NCBI GenBank assembly: GCA_019843655.1
Contig: JACDQD010000004.1
Coordinates: 8,556,001 to 8,620,000, forward strand
Direction: 5' to 3'
From: Lethocerus indicus
Taxonomy: Eukaryota; Arthropoda; Insecta; Hemiptera; Belostomatidae
DNA: 64,000 nucleotides
Shown here: positions 1 through 13,130 of the stretch, piece by piece
Layout of the letters: each line of letters begins with the position of its first letter
Position numbering within the stretch: the stretch's first letter is position 1
Made by a program: the position numbers and the translations under genes
The notes under the pieces: model-generated
The model's input: the letters and a program-made list of their open reading frames with translations, nothing else
What the model was told of the DNA's origin: nothing
Database searches by the model: none

Positions 1-2316
1 CTGGAACATAGCGTCGTCCAGTCAAAGTTCTCCCTTCTTTCCCGTCTAATTACAGTCCGTGCTCACAATTCGGTGGGGCCAACTGTTGAGTTCGAGACTA
101 ATCGCGTCCCTAAATGGAGGACATTAAATTGAGCCTTAGCCATAAGTGAGTGAAGTGGCCAGTTAGCAGTTACCGACCTATTACCCAAATGACATTAATG
201 ACAGGCGAATTGACGTCGCCAACTACCTCCGAGTCAATCGAAACGGGCACAGGCTCAAAATTAAATCCATTAGACAACACCGGGAGGAATGGAGGATTCT
301 GGAACTGACCGATAAATAGATTTTTTTTATTCCTGTATGAGAACGAATAACGAAACTGATTCACACATAATAATTTAATAAGCGAAATGGAATGGATTTA
401 TCTCAAATGATATTACAGTAAAACTCTAAAATAATTCCGACCAGCTGCGACGAATTAACTTAGTTGTATTTAATCTCATGAGGGCCGGGTTTTTAAAAGT
501 GTTACCGTAGAAAGGCGTTTCGGCAGACCCGGGGTTTTTGGAGTTGTTTTTTTCAAGGGGCCGACTTTTATCGTCGCGAGGGAAAATACCGCCCGGGCAT
601 AAATCAGGTCGGTCCCATATTAAGTGTTTACACGGGAAGTCGATAGGGACGGGGAGACTCGGAGGCCGATTTATGCGCCGGCCCCTTCCCAGGCAATCTG
701 TTATGCCGGCGGGAGCAGACACCGCGGGGCCCTCCCGTCCACGATTGTTCGCCCAGGAAAATAATCCCCGGCCGAGCATTGTATACCCTCGGCCCAAAAC
801 AGGAGGGTCCGCGCAAATCCGTCGGCGCTAAATCTCCGATGGGGGGACCGCCCGATCACACCCGGGATTATATTTTAGGTATATTAACACGAAGAGATTA
901 ATCCGATGATGCGAGAGGCGTATGAGCCTAAATAATATCTCCTGGGGCCTACGTGGGCATTAAGCTTAATAAAATTAGTTTATTCTTTACATTTACAGTC
1001 CATGTAGGTAAGGAGGGGGCAGCCATGCGGCGTCTTTCAATATTAGTCCCAGTTCGGAACAACCCCCTCTCCCCAAAGGCCGTCTGAATTATCTACTCGG
1101 TGCTAACGATTCAATATCGGGCAAAGTTGGGAACGCGAAACGTCTGTATCGCAGTGCGGGTGGGAGGAGTTCGGGGCCGGGGGTAGTTACACTAACAATT
1201 TAGGAACACATGACGCTCCCCTCTATATCCTAATAACAGTAACAATATCCCCGGGAGTTGGTCGGCCCCGGTTCATCGCGACCGCCTGTTCGTTACCCGG
1301 TTAACTAGCTGTCCCGATGAACCCTTGGCCAGTCGATGACAACTGCGTAAAATTAATTAACCTACGCAAAAAACAATAATTAACCGTTTCTTGCTGGTAA
1401 GATTGAAATAAAATTCTTGTAGTTTTTAAATCAAATATACACCATTTAAATAAGTTTTATACATAGCGAAACAAAGAAGGTGCATTTAATATAACCCAAA
1501 GGTTTGACAGCCTAGATTACAAAGGATATCATAAATTTTAGTTCCCACAACCAGAGGTCGGTGATCTCTACAGAAATTATGTAATATATTTACATTTAAC
1601 TAAGTGGAACAGGTAATAAAATTTTGAAAAAAGGAGAGAGTGACTTTGGAGGATAGTTATTTTTAGTTTTAACAAAATCGGCGTTTAGTTCGTGACGATA
1701 ATTCGAAGGAGTAATTTTAACGCTCGGCATTTTATAGATGTACTCATTACGGCGATTAGATAACGGCAAGTGGTTAACCCCAAACGCCCGACAGCACGTT
1801 TGAGACATTGTATGAATATATAAACCACTCGGAGCAAATGAGAATGGGGATAAACGCGGGGGGTTACCAAGACAGTTATTAGGATAGGAGGTTCAGAGCG
1901 CGCTCCGATACCGCGGGCCCCGGGGCCGTCATTATCATTAGAGAAACCGCGCGCGGCTCGGTAAGTGGCGTGGCCCCATTAGTCAGCGGCGGCCTAACTT
2001 CAGCCGGAGGGTATTGTTGCGCCCCGGCAATCGGCGCAGCGTTGGATATCTTGCCGATTCGATTTTACTGCTGCGCCGGACATACACCGAGTGCCCCCAT
2101 TAAGCCGGCTATAATCGCGTTCCGGTCGCCGGTTATCGGCCAACGACCGGCTAATCGCACCCTTCGCCTCTATCCAAGTCTCCACATACGCCCACTCGTT
2201 CCCACTGCATTAATCCCCAATGCACATTATCCTCTATAATAATGAGTACCCAACCATCGGATATCCGGTACGCGTACGTCCGTCCAACTTAATCTAATAA
2301 GTACAATGAATCCTTG

Positions 2317-2319
<3 letters not shown>
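1..2319. other. non-coding sequence with three GC-rich islands
   Basis: No gene is recognised. GC-rich, CpG-rich islands lie at about 480-860, 1020-1340 and 1890-2240, separated by AT-rich sequence. Open frames in the islands (for example on both strands at 430-830) overlap one another and carry no recognisable domain, as expected when stop codons are rare through base composition. Confidence 0.6.

Positions 2320-2369
<50 letters not shown>
2320..2369. repeat. (TA)n microsatellite, about 25 units
   Basis: An uninterrupted 50-bp TA dinucleotide tract follows the sequence ccttgatca and is followed by ctgcaacacg. It is a simple repeat, expected to be length-polymorphic and able to extrude a cruciform. 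Confidence 0.98.
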
Positions 2370-2371
<2 letters not shown>

Positions 2372-5300
2372 GCAACACGTTCCCCAGAAGGTATGGGATT
2401 TAAAGAATTTTCAATGTAAGACTCACTTATTGTTGGTTCTCTGGGTTTTCAAAAACCCGTTTTCTTATTAAGCAGAAATATTTGATGTTGATTCTTGTAT
2501 TCTAGTATTATTGCCTTTAAAATTTTTTGAACCCGAATATTTCGACGGGAATAAAATGATAATGATACGGACGGTCAGGTTACTGTTGCGGTCACGACGT
2601 GCTAAATGCCTCGGAGGCGTAATTTACAAAATTCAATATTCGGACAATGAAAATCCGATAACAAATAAAATCCTATAGTTAGAGAACAGTCGAAAAATAG
2701 CTTTGGATAATCTCGTCTGTCAGAGAAAAGCGTGAATGGGAATTCGGTTTCAGTGGCGGTAGGGAGGTAGTTTTTCAAACTTTTCCAACCTCGGCCCCCT
2801 CCCGTCAGCCCCCCCCCCACGACCGGTCAAGGCCCCATAAACCTCTCCAGAGTTCAGTCTCGTATATTCTCCGACATACATCATTTCTTATTGCACACTT
2901 AAAAGAGATTTACGCTTCCGAGTTATAGAAAAACTCCAACCGTGGAATTTCAAAACTAAACTCCGTACGCGTTATTCCTCGCCTTCGGAATTTGCTAATT
3001 ACAAAAGTTGAACGCTTGTAAACGGCAGCAGGAATATTTTGAGCGTACCTATCCTTCAAGCTGGTGAACCTATTTTTTTTCTGTAGTTCGACAGGATTTG
3101 TAAATTGAATGTACATCATTTAATATATTAAATGTTCATATATTTTGTATAAATCTAAAAAAATCTTCCAATTTGTATCCAATCTAAAAGAATATTACGA
3201 TGTAAATTATAGCCCACCTAAAATACTGCGTTTACATGGGATTTTTATTCAGTTTTAATTTATGTACCCGAGTAAAATATCGGCAGATACTCGACTTCCA
3301 AACGTACGTCCACTTATCAGCCGTGCCCAGTCCACTTCTGAGAGATGATTACGCAGCTTTTATCTTCCTGAGGGGGCCCATCAGGATTGGACTCCCTCCC
3401 ACAGGAGGAGTGGATTTGCTTATCCGAAGCGGCCCCGGGGTGTTTGGGCCGGGCCGCATGAAAAATTGATAGCCCCATTAAAGATGGAGGGCGGCGGCGG
3501 TGGGCGCTCGGCAAACACAGCCCTACCATAAAGACCCGGCTAATGACCCTTCGCTCTCCGCTTTGAGCGTCCACTCTCCCCATTTCCCGGTAGCGCTCTT
3601 CTCGGCGTCCGCAATATTCTGAATCGGTTTTCAGTGCGGCCGCGGTTAAACTTTACAAAGAAAAAAACTAATAAGTCGTTGCTGTGTTTCTCAACGGAGG
3701 TCAAACTATGTCAAAATCTGAAGAAAAATGTTCAAACATCTCAGTTTAGAGACGTTGACTAACTAAACAATATTTAAAATCTTATTAGACATTGACTTGT
3801 GTGATTATGTTCTCATGTCCCCGAAGAAAAATATTTGTATAAATCGTGCTCGCAATAATATATTCTCCTGAGGAAATTTAGTCCCGGGCTATCCTTAATT
3901 AGAAATTGGTTTGTAAATTTTATTATTACCTCAGAGTGGGACATCAAATTTTAGAGAGCTGACACTTATTTGAACGTTGACATTTACGAACATTTTTTTC
4001 TTCACTTTGCTGCCGATAACTGTGTAGGATTTGGTGGGTCGGTTCTTTTGGAACTACTTTGCATTCACCGCGGTTCCGTCAAAGGCGGAGATTACAAGGC
4101 TCTGCGACCTAGTCATACGCTCTCCTTTATCTCTTGTAGTGGCCCAAGTTTCCCTATGATTTTCACGATTAAGCCTCGCGAAAAGTTGTAATCCGGCCGG
4201 AATTAAAAGGCTTAAGAATGTGCTACCGCCCCCCCCCTTCTACGCACAGCGCTCTGAGAAATAAGCACTACACTCCATCCAATCCTGATATAAAGTGCTC
4301 TCAGAAAAACGTGTCACACTTTCGGCAAGTTTAACACTATGTCACTGTCCTTGTAATGCGCCCACTGGTGCTGAAGTTGTAACATTTTATGTACAGCGAG
4401 GCGTTTACTTCCGTAACAAATTACGTGGAGTGCGCCGTATTAAAACCCTCCTAAGGAGAGGCGTCCATAGATTGCAACGGAGTAAATATTGTTTTACTAG
4501 TTTAATTTCGTATTGCAAGATTTCGAGATTCATTACGAATTGGAAGTGAAAGCTGAGAATAATTAAAGCGAACTTAATACCAACTTACCAGGATTTTATT
4601 ATCCCGATAGATATTTTCTTATAATCACAGAAGGCGGAAGAGTATTCAGGATATTTTGAATTAAAATTTCAGATCCCTCCGAATGTTTGTTTCGGTCCCG
4701 AACAATCTCGCCCCCGCAGTGACTATTCTAATAACGGAGACCGGTTGTTACAATATTCAAGTCCCGCCGATAACTTCTTAATGAATACAGAATAGACAGG
4801 TCCTCGAAAGGGGTTTAATCCGATTTTAAACAGTGGCATTTTTATGGCTGAGGCTGGCCAATATTCAAAAGCGATTAATTGTCGTCGAAATACAGGAACA
4901 AACGCGCACTCAATATTTTAAGGGAGCACGACTCATAAAACACTCAACTGGGTTCGCGGTTTCGTTTCATATTTTACTGATTTTATGGCTGCCCCCACCT
5001 CACTTTCCCCCAACCCTCCCGTTAAGTCTTAAACACCCGATCTGTATTAATATTGTCGAGATTTATGACGGCTGGTACGGGTCAGATAATGTTAACCACC
5101 CTCTCACCGCCGGGCATACTAAAGTGACCTCAATATAAATCGCGGAATCAGAGCTCAATTAATTATACGCTATAATGGCCGGTGAATAAGCGGTGCGGGA
5201 TGATTAATTTTTCCCAAATGGAAGGAATGAACACCTGTCGATTACGGTCTTTGTAAACATAAAACTAGTAATTAGCGTTTGTAATTTTATCGCTAACCGT

Positions 5301-5804
5301 GATTGGAGCGTTGGTATCAAAACTATCTGTTCGACTAGATTTTCTCCTGAATTTGACTCAATTTATAATTAAGAGAAATATGTATCGTTTTGTGTTCCCA
5401 TAAAATCCACTATTTTAAATTAAATTAAAACTATAAATGCTCTTCATCACTTTTCGGATTGTCTGTCTCCACTGACTATTTGGTATTAACCCAGGCCGAT
5501 TTAAACTAATGTGAAATTTCTTCCGAAGTAACACTGCACTGTTAAAGTTTGTAATATTTTTATATTTTTGTGGATAACTGCTTTATTACTGATGGTACCC
5601 ACCCTGTATGCACTGAGGTACATCGAGTTTCATTAATATAAAAGGAAGTGATATTTTATTATTAATCAAGTTGGTCCCACGGGTAACATCCCATTAAACT
5701 GATCTAGAATCAGGCATCAGTAACGTGGGTAGAAATCGGTAAATTGGTCTGACAATGTCCAGCCAAGAAAGTCTAAAAGAACAAGAAACATTAAGATGAA
5801 TCAT
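2370..5804. other. AT-rich non-coding sequence with short GC patches
   Basis: No gene is recognised. It is mostly AT-rich with GC patches at about 2780-2830 and 3380-3640. It has homopolymer runs of ten C at 2809-2818 and nine C at 4229-4237. Open frames of 70-100 codons (for example 4833-5138 plus) show no domain, signal peptide or splice context that would support a gene. Confidence 0.6.
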
Positions 5805-7395
5805 CCAGAGATTTCATTTTTTGCGAAGGAATTTACATACATGAAGAGAAAAGAACAGAAGAATTCCAGTCGCAGAAATGTACTATTTTTCTTTTCAGAC
5901 AGTAAGGAAAATCCGAAATGTCAGAATTTCAGAATATGAATTGAAGCAAGTCGGGGATTAGAAAAGGGGAAAAACATCATGAATGTATTGATTGGTGGCT
6001 GTCGGGTTTGATGGATGTGTTTACCTTATTTCCGACGTCCCTTCTACCACTCCGACCCGAATATAAATGCTAATGAATAGCAAAGAGGCTCTTCCTTTTC
6101 CCAATATTTGCATACATATTTCATAGCCGAGGTATTCCTATAAATAACTCCAACCTATTTTCAAGACTCATATTTTTGAGGCGAGTTCGTTCAAATGTAT
6201 GTACTGCAGGCTTCAAAAAATATAATTGTTGACAAACCACTTAACCTGTGGGAAAGTATTAATGGGGAGCTTTGCCAATTAGCCAAATAATGAATAGGAA
6301 GTTCAGGTCAAGTATAAAATGAACATTTTAAAATTACCGTTATTTTATTTACTTTAATGTTAGTATTATTTGAATAATAACTGTCTCAATCAACGCCGTT
6401 TTCTTGTTTGAGATATTTTAGGGGAGTACTGCGGAGGTTCGGATTATCACAGGGTTTTTACTGCCTCCCCTCTTTGCTCAACAGTATTCTAGACCGGCTT
6501 CGGCTTATCGCTCCCGTCAGTACCTTTATCTTAGTATTTACGCGTGTTCAGGCAATGGCGAGAAGCCAATGGGCCCAGCGTAGGGCTAAAGAAGTAAGAT
6601 CAGAGAATCTAGTAACTGAGGGTGTTCAGTACCCTCGAAAAATTCCAGTAAAATATTTTTTTAATTTTTACGAAGTAAAATTCATTTTTTCAAGTAACGA
6701 GTATTATGAAAATTAACGAGCAAACATTTAATAGTCCAAACCCACAGAAATTCCCTCCACTGGAAATGTTTAAGTTCCAGTTATTCATTTGTCGTTAATG
6801 ATCAATGTTTATTGTGCCCTATAAGGCTCCGAATGTTCATAGCTGAATGCATTACAGCCAAGCGATCTCACTTTTTAGGTTTTATTCAGGACCCGGATGA
6901 AAATCCGAGCTTTCCGATTAATAAATGTACCTTATGTGTAAATCCCAGAGTCGCTCTTCATAATCTGATTCGTAATCGGTGGTAAGCCGCTAAACTGGTG
7001 AAGAAAGAGATCACCCTCCACCCCAGGCCACTCCCATTCTTCCCTCTTAAATATTCAACGCTTGTTTCGGCAACGGGGGATCTTCCAATTATCCTCTTAC
7101 GTGGCCTCTTCCCTCGCAGCCTCTGTTACTCACGTCGGAGGCAGCCGACCGTCAAAAGACGTCGGTCTTTGACGATAATGGCCGTGACACTAGGCAGAGT
7201 TGGTAAATGCAGCCGAGCGTTGACTGACGGGAATATGAGGCGTTAATCACGATTTCAGAAATAACGCTGCAATGAAAACGATAATATCGTAGATTTCGTG
7301 TGATTCTGTCTCCTCTCGTTGGTTTGGTTTTTTTACTGTTTTTCCAGTTTTCCTGTTGATCCAAAATTTATTGCAAAAAGTTTATTTTTAGTAAT
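5805..7395. other. AT-rich non-coding sequence
   Basis: No gene is recognised. A 102-codon open frame at 6408-6716 (plus) and an 82-codon frame at 6998-7246 (plus) have unremarkable composition and no motif I know. The region leads into the 70-bp minisatellite. Confidence 0.55.
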
Positions 7396-7603
7396 CTAGT
7401 TAATCGATGCAAGTGCACCCAATGAACTTTAGTTACGTACATTTCCGCACCACACTCAAGGGGTACTAGTTTATTGGTGCAAGTGGACTCAACAAACTTT
7501 AGCAAAGTACATTTCCGCGCCACCCTCAGGGGGCGCTGGTTTATAGGTGCAAGTGCACCCAACGAACTTTAGTTAAGTACATTTATGCACCACACTCAGG
7601 GGA
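7396..7603. repeat. minisatellite, three tandem copies of a 70-bp unit
   Basis: Copies start at 7396, 7466 and 7536 with an exact 70-bp period. The shared core includes tgcaagtg at 7408, 7478 and 7548, then a variable cccaa/ctcaac, 'gaactttag'-like and 'agtacattt' blocks, and a 'ccac(a/c)ctca(a/g)ggg' end. The third copy stops at about 7603, just before gagacccag. Copies differ by roughly 15 percent, so this is not a very recent expansion. The period is not a multiple of three, so the array is not a coding repeat. It directly adjoins open frames at 7573-7993, and the whole 7.4-8.0 kb block may be one unrecognised repeat element. Confidence 0.95.
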
Positions 7604-7738
7604 GACCCAGTTACTGAAAATAAACTTTTTTCAATAAATTTTGGATTAACAGGAAAACATTTAGGATCGCAAATACACAATACCAGATAGATTATTTGGA
7701 AGTCAGAAACTAATAGTTGCGACCAGTTGTCTGAGTAA

Positions 7739-7993
7739 ATATATATTTGCCCGATAATCAGACAAATACTTAAGCCGATTAACAAAATCCCTCCTAACCC
7801 AAATAAAACAAACAACATCCCCCAAAAACACCAAAGTGCCAAAGTGACTAACATCGCTACTGACTGGTCTAGCAAAAGACCAAACCAACGAGAGGAGACA
7901 GGTACACACGAAATCCACGTTATTCCAACCCCTCGCAGACAACAAAACAGGTATTCGAAAACGATAATGTTCATTATGAAATCGAATCCTTGA
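7739..7993 (+). other. unrecognised stop-free stretch beside the minisatellite
   Basis: An 84-codon stop-free stretch without a starting ATG runs from just after a TAA to a TGA. Its translation is hydrophilic and rich in N, K, P, Q and T, with words such as PQKHQSAK and QREETGTHE. The opposite strand holds a 133-codon ATG frame (7573-7974) that is very hydrophobic and would give one or two membrane spans. The hydrophobicity is a mirror of the A/C-rich plus strand, so at most one of the two can be coding. The A- and C-rich, low-T plus strand resembles the ORF1 sense strand of some non-LTR elements in composition only. I do not recognise the product. Confidence 0.2.
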
Positions 7994-10160
7994 AGTAAAG
8001 TTTTTATTACTTCCTTTCGCCTTTATAGTTTAATAAGACTACGGAATTAATGCTTGCACGAAAACCAATTTTCCAAATTTTTAAAAAACTAGGTTTTCAA
8101 CTTTTATACAAAAGTCATTTTATTTTATTTTCTGTTAAAAAGCAATAACACTACCTCATTATTATACATGCTATTACGCTATAACATGTTTTCACGAAAC
8201 CGTGTGTACATATAATTTATATAAATCCGAGGTGATTCCAGGTTTTAGAAATACACTACAAGTAATACACCCACATCAACCCTCGGCTTCCGATCTCTAG
8301 AGGCCATCAATCTTCAAACGTACAGCCGCTGCGGTTTAATCAGCGGGTTGCCAACTTTTATTGAGATCCCTTAGGAATCCATATTTTGTCTGTGGTTCTC
8401 GCAATTGATGACAGAAGGAAAACGTCTGGGAGCCCCCGGCCTTTTGATTAAACTCCCGGTGTAACCGGCAATAGGACGGGGACGGTTTAATAGTCGGGGA
8501 GCCGAAAGAGGGGGCCGGCCACAGGCTCGGAGAGAGGATGACAAATTGTGCCGGGGTGGGGTTGTAGGGACGTCGCCCTTGTAATCCTGCAGGAGCGGGC
8601 GACGGAGATACGGGATTGCGGGCCGTCTTAATTCCCGCCTTCCCGGGGTCCGATACCCCACTCTGACTTAGCCCCAATTTACGCCCCGTTCGTATCGGCC
8701 TACCTGACAGCAGACTTGACAGTGAGGAAACTGATTCCAGAAAAACCGCAGGAGATACTTGGGAATTCCCTCAAATTTGTGGCCGCGCGGTAGTTCGCTT
8801 TGCTCGGCCGGTATGTTTGCCCTATTTAAATCAAATCATTTTGCAGGAGCATAGACACGCGGAATAACTGCGTAGATTTATCGTAAAATTCCCGATTTCA
8901 CGCTTATAAATAAATGTAAGAAACAAAATATAAGAACGAAATTAGCCTAAGTGTTAATCTGAGAAGATCGACAAAATGTCCAACAAAGTTCTATAAATGG
9001 CATTAAATACATCATATTTCTGCCAACCCGTAGCGAAACTTCTAGATCTAGCAAAATGTAATTGTATAGTTCCGTTATATAACAAAAATAGTGCAATAAA
9101 AATCGTTAATTATATTCTTGCGGCATTAACCGTAATATAGCAGAAAATCCGCAGTGAAATCAAATATCTGAAGCCCCGCAGTGGGATATAAATAACACCG
9201 TACGTGCGTTCGAACCGCTACCGCTCTAGTGAAATATATATTGTTACACACAACTTCATTTCATGGAAAACATTGCTTTTCACACATTTCTTGAATGCTG
9301 AAAACAGGATGAATGTGTCTTTTAGTTGATTTTGTATGGTCAATACAGATTATAAGCATGTTAAATGTGGTAGAGATTCCATCGTTATTTTATCATTGTT
9401 TTAATATCGCTTGTTTACCGGGTGGTAATACGGTTGAGATACGATTAAGATTCGTACAATTTGATTTCTACGTCTGGGTATAACCAGGTATATGCATGTA
9501 AAACGGCTTGCGAATTGTGCCTGAAATACGGCATTCAAAAGGATCATTTAAACTGTAAAAAGATATACACCATTAGAGTCCATTAGATGGTTGATACGTT
9601 TCATGGACGGTTCTCGGTGGTTTGTCCTGTTCAAAAGCAGTATGTTTAAAGATATGTATTTGGGAGCGATTTAAAAAAGTAGCAACAGTCCTTGTCGCGT
9701 GACGATCTGACCGAGGCAACAACCGACTCCAGAACGAGTCTTAAGGCACCATCCTTTCAGCTAATAACTAATTAATTACTATATAATGAAATTATTTATT
9801 AGGAGATAGCAATAAATAATAATTAGGCTCTGAAATTACAAAACAAGAAAGTGGGAAAGTAGCTGGAGAGTAACAATTTTCCGGTAATAATTTTCCCCAA
9901 TTTAGTCCAAGTACTGCTGCTACTTGTTGATCAATCACAGAAACTCAAAATTCATTTTTATTTCAACTCGTATTCATTAGAATAAACAACCCAATTAAAA
10001 TAACAATTACCCCACCCATTCGTGAAAAATTGTACCTCAATTGGCCATTTATTCTTAATTAATGTAACTAACAAAAAAATATATAAAATGTCTATGTTGA
10101 TTCACGAATCATTAATTAATTCGACAGATTCGTTCGAGTATATATCACACCGAACAGTCC
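7994..10160. other. AT-rich non-coding sequence with one GC island
   Basis: No gene is recognised. A GC-rich island lies at about 8270-8810, with two overlapping minus-strand open frames of 96 and 113 codons that share sequence in different phases, a composition artefact. The remainder, 8811-10160, is AT-rich, with repeated TAATTA/ATTAAT words around 9770-10120. Confidence 0.6.
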
Positions 10161-13130
10161 GCGTGTTCGATCGAGGCACTAAAAAAGAGTGACGACTAGG
10201 ACGAATCCAGTCCGAACGAATGCTCCGGCTTAAACCCTCGTTGAAGGTGGCGCATCGTCCCTATAGGGCGTTCCAGCTGGCCACACGCCAGCCCAAACCA
10301 CTATTTAAGATAGCCCTCGGGCCCGGACTCTACCTTGTACCGCTGACCGACCCACATTCACGACTTCAAGAGCACGCTAGATAAATTTATCGCGCGCAGA
10401 ATTAATTGTTTACAAATTACCTATTAAGCTACTCATCGGGTTGTTTTAAAGTCGACGTACCTTCGGGATTAGGAATACGAAATCCGTTTCGGAGCAAATA
10501 TTTTTTAAAATAATAGCGGAGGGCAGTTGTCTCGCTGTTAAACAACTGTCGCGGCGCCAACTTTGCCTGTATCAGTGGCGGGTGTGAGGGAGCAGTGAAC
10601 TTTTATTAGAAGTTGGAAGGGGGGCACGTGCTCGAGTACGTGCCCTACGTGCCCAGCTACCGCCCCACCTTCCGCGCTGCCCCACTCCCGCTATTAGCCC
10701 ACGTCCGCAACCCGGACCGATTACGGCCCCGGCGAATGGCGGAACTGGAACGACGCGTTTTAGGGATCCTCGGATTCTGAATTAATTAAGGCCCTCCCCG
10801 AGACTGCGGCCCGACCCGCTTCGTTGAATCCGCTTAACGGTGAGCATTACTGGGCCCATTTATTTTGAAAGCTGCGAGAGGAATTTCTTTCCCCTTTGTT
10901 CTGAGATAACGGTGTGCTTTACGCAGTAATGCTCATTAAATTCTGAACACTATATTTGTGGTGTATAATTATAACCTGCCGTTTAAATTAAAAATAGATT
11001 TCCGAGTATAACAAAAACGGAAAGAGGGTTCACCGAGAAGCGCCGCAAGTAAAAATATGGTAATAAAACCTAGGCCATTATTTGATTGATTGTAAATCCT
11101 GTCGGCTTCGGTTGGTCCCTCCTTAATATGGACTCGTACGTTGCATTTGGATATTGTGATTTTTGTAAATTTGTGAAGGAGGCCCCTCCCGCTGAACGGA
11201 TTGCGTCAGAATCAACGCCGCCGAAATGATTCAGCGTAACGTATTTTTCGTGCGTGTGGAAGTGGGGAATGAATCAATCGGGACAGGGATGCCGGGGGCA
11301 CGGGGCTCCCGTAAGCTAAATGTACCGGAAAATGGAGTGAAATTGTGAGACTGTCAGCGGGTGCATGTAGTGAAAAAAAGGGCGCTCCGTCGCGATTTGT
11401 TAGGCGAAACCACGCACCGAATCCGAGCATCCTACCGAATCTAATTACATACCAGTTAGTTTATTCAGAAAGTTTCGCTTCAGTTACAATACAGGTAATG
11501 TAGGTCTTAATAACAATGCGAATGCCCGTAGTAATAGCTCTATTTACTTAAAATTTAAACGTGTTAAAGTAATAATAACGATTTATTACCATTTTCTCTT
11601 GATATTCTTGATACTTTGAATAATGCGTACGTACCATACTAAACATGGCGAGAAGGGGGGTCACTAACCATATATGTTTGATATAACCACAATTATATAA
11701 AATGTAACCATTTTTTAATGTTTTATTATTATCTTTGTAAGCCGAAATATTGACCACGTAGTTCAAGGATTTGGAAATATTTTCCAAGTTCCACTTTACG
11801 ACCCTACTCAAAACGAATAAACATCTTCACTTTATTATTTGCATACGTTTAACACCGAGGGCATTAAACAGCCCCAGACCCTTAAGACTAGGTGCTGTGC
11901 GAATAACGAGTGTTGATAAGAAAGCAGCTGGGTTAGTAACGAGATTGTATTTTGAGCATGCACTTACCCCGTTAGAAGTGGGAGGGCCCCCTATATGGAA
12001 ACAAGCCGCCGCTCCCCATTAGGCCTAATGCACCCCTGGACCTACCTACCGCTAAACATAGCGCAGATTGGTCCCCATCCCATAGGCATTATTAAGTCTA
12101 CCATTCGATTAAACAGAATTTATTGGTTGGGTCGGTCTAGGATTTTCTACTCAGAAATCTTATATTAAATCTATTAAAGAATGGTTTCTTGGCGGCTTAT
12201 TAATTCTGCCCATCGATGAACATTATCGTAATTTTGCATCTCATTATAAATATTAATACTTATTTAATATTCCTTTATTGTACCATTGCCTTAATTGCTA
12301 TAGAATGATAGCATAATATGAATGTATGGATTTTTTTTAAACCACCACTTATCCAAACTAATTATGGCAAAAGAGGGTCGCACCTGTCGAATTCATCCAG
12401 TTAGTACCTACCGGCACATCCGGGAAAATCCTAAAGAAAAATTGGCCATACTTGCAAGCGTAAAAGAAAATGTAACCGCGAGTAAATTTAGGAGTCAACC
12501 TGACTACCATAAATCCAGAGCGCGAGGAGAGGGTCAGAGATAACGTCCGACCAGGAAAGGGTAATTTGATAGCGAACTTTACCCGGCCCACCGGATACAG
12601 TTATTTATTGGCCCAGGAATGAATCTGAAAACACCTAAAACGGAAATATTCCACTCCATCTTCATTCAGATCGGGCGTTGGTGAATGTAATGAACCGGTC
12701 AATAAAGAACACTGTTGTCTCTACCCCTCTTCACTATCATTCTATATCTGTGGACCAGGTGTTACACATAAGAAGACAGAATTCAAATGCCATAGGCAAA
12801 ATGCTTGTGCTAAACAGAATGGAATGAATGAAAAATAAAAATTATAGACCACGCGCCCCTCTAAATGCATAAACTGAAATATATTATCAATAATATGTAA
12901 CCCAAACTATTAGATTTAACATTAAAATTATTGAAATAAAATGTTCATCTTTGTTTTCATAAATCGAATGTTCGAACTCTCTCAGTTATATACATTGATT
13001 TAATTTCCTTCCTTTTTGAAACTAAATAATTCCAAAATGAATGGGTAGGTACTGATTGTCTTTGGAATTGGAAGTGGAGGTTGGATCATTTGCGGACAGT
13101 TCCCGCTTTGTGACCGAAATTGAATCGATG
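10161..13130. other. non-coding sequence with GC islands at 10.2-10.9 and 11.2-11.4 kb
   Basis: No gene is recognised. The island at about 10161-10860 is CpG-rich and contains the short inverted repeat gggcacgtgctcgagtacgt gccc around 10622-10645. The second island covers about 11160-11440. The plus frame at 12322-12543 is K/R-rich with no recognisable domain. Confidence 0.55.

Noticed and set aside
5796..5939. 47-codon frame with F-x-Y and K-C spacing loosely like a FLYWCH finger
   Set aside because: Lacks the W-R-C block and flanking conserved residues; similarity is only in spacing and could be chance.
7573..7974. Hydrophobic 133-codon minus-strand frame that might be a membrane protein
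   Set aside because: Hydrophobicity follows from the T/G-rich strand, its C-terminus runs into the minisatellite, and no family features are visible. Kept only as part of the unassigned repeat block.
9195..9225. Minus-strand GGTTCGAACGC word resembling a tRNA box B
   Set aside because: No box A at the right distance and no cloverleaf arms.
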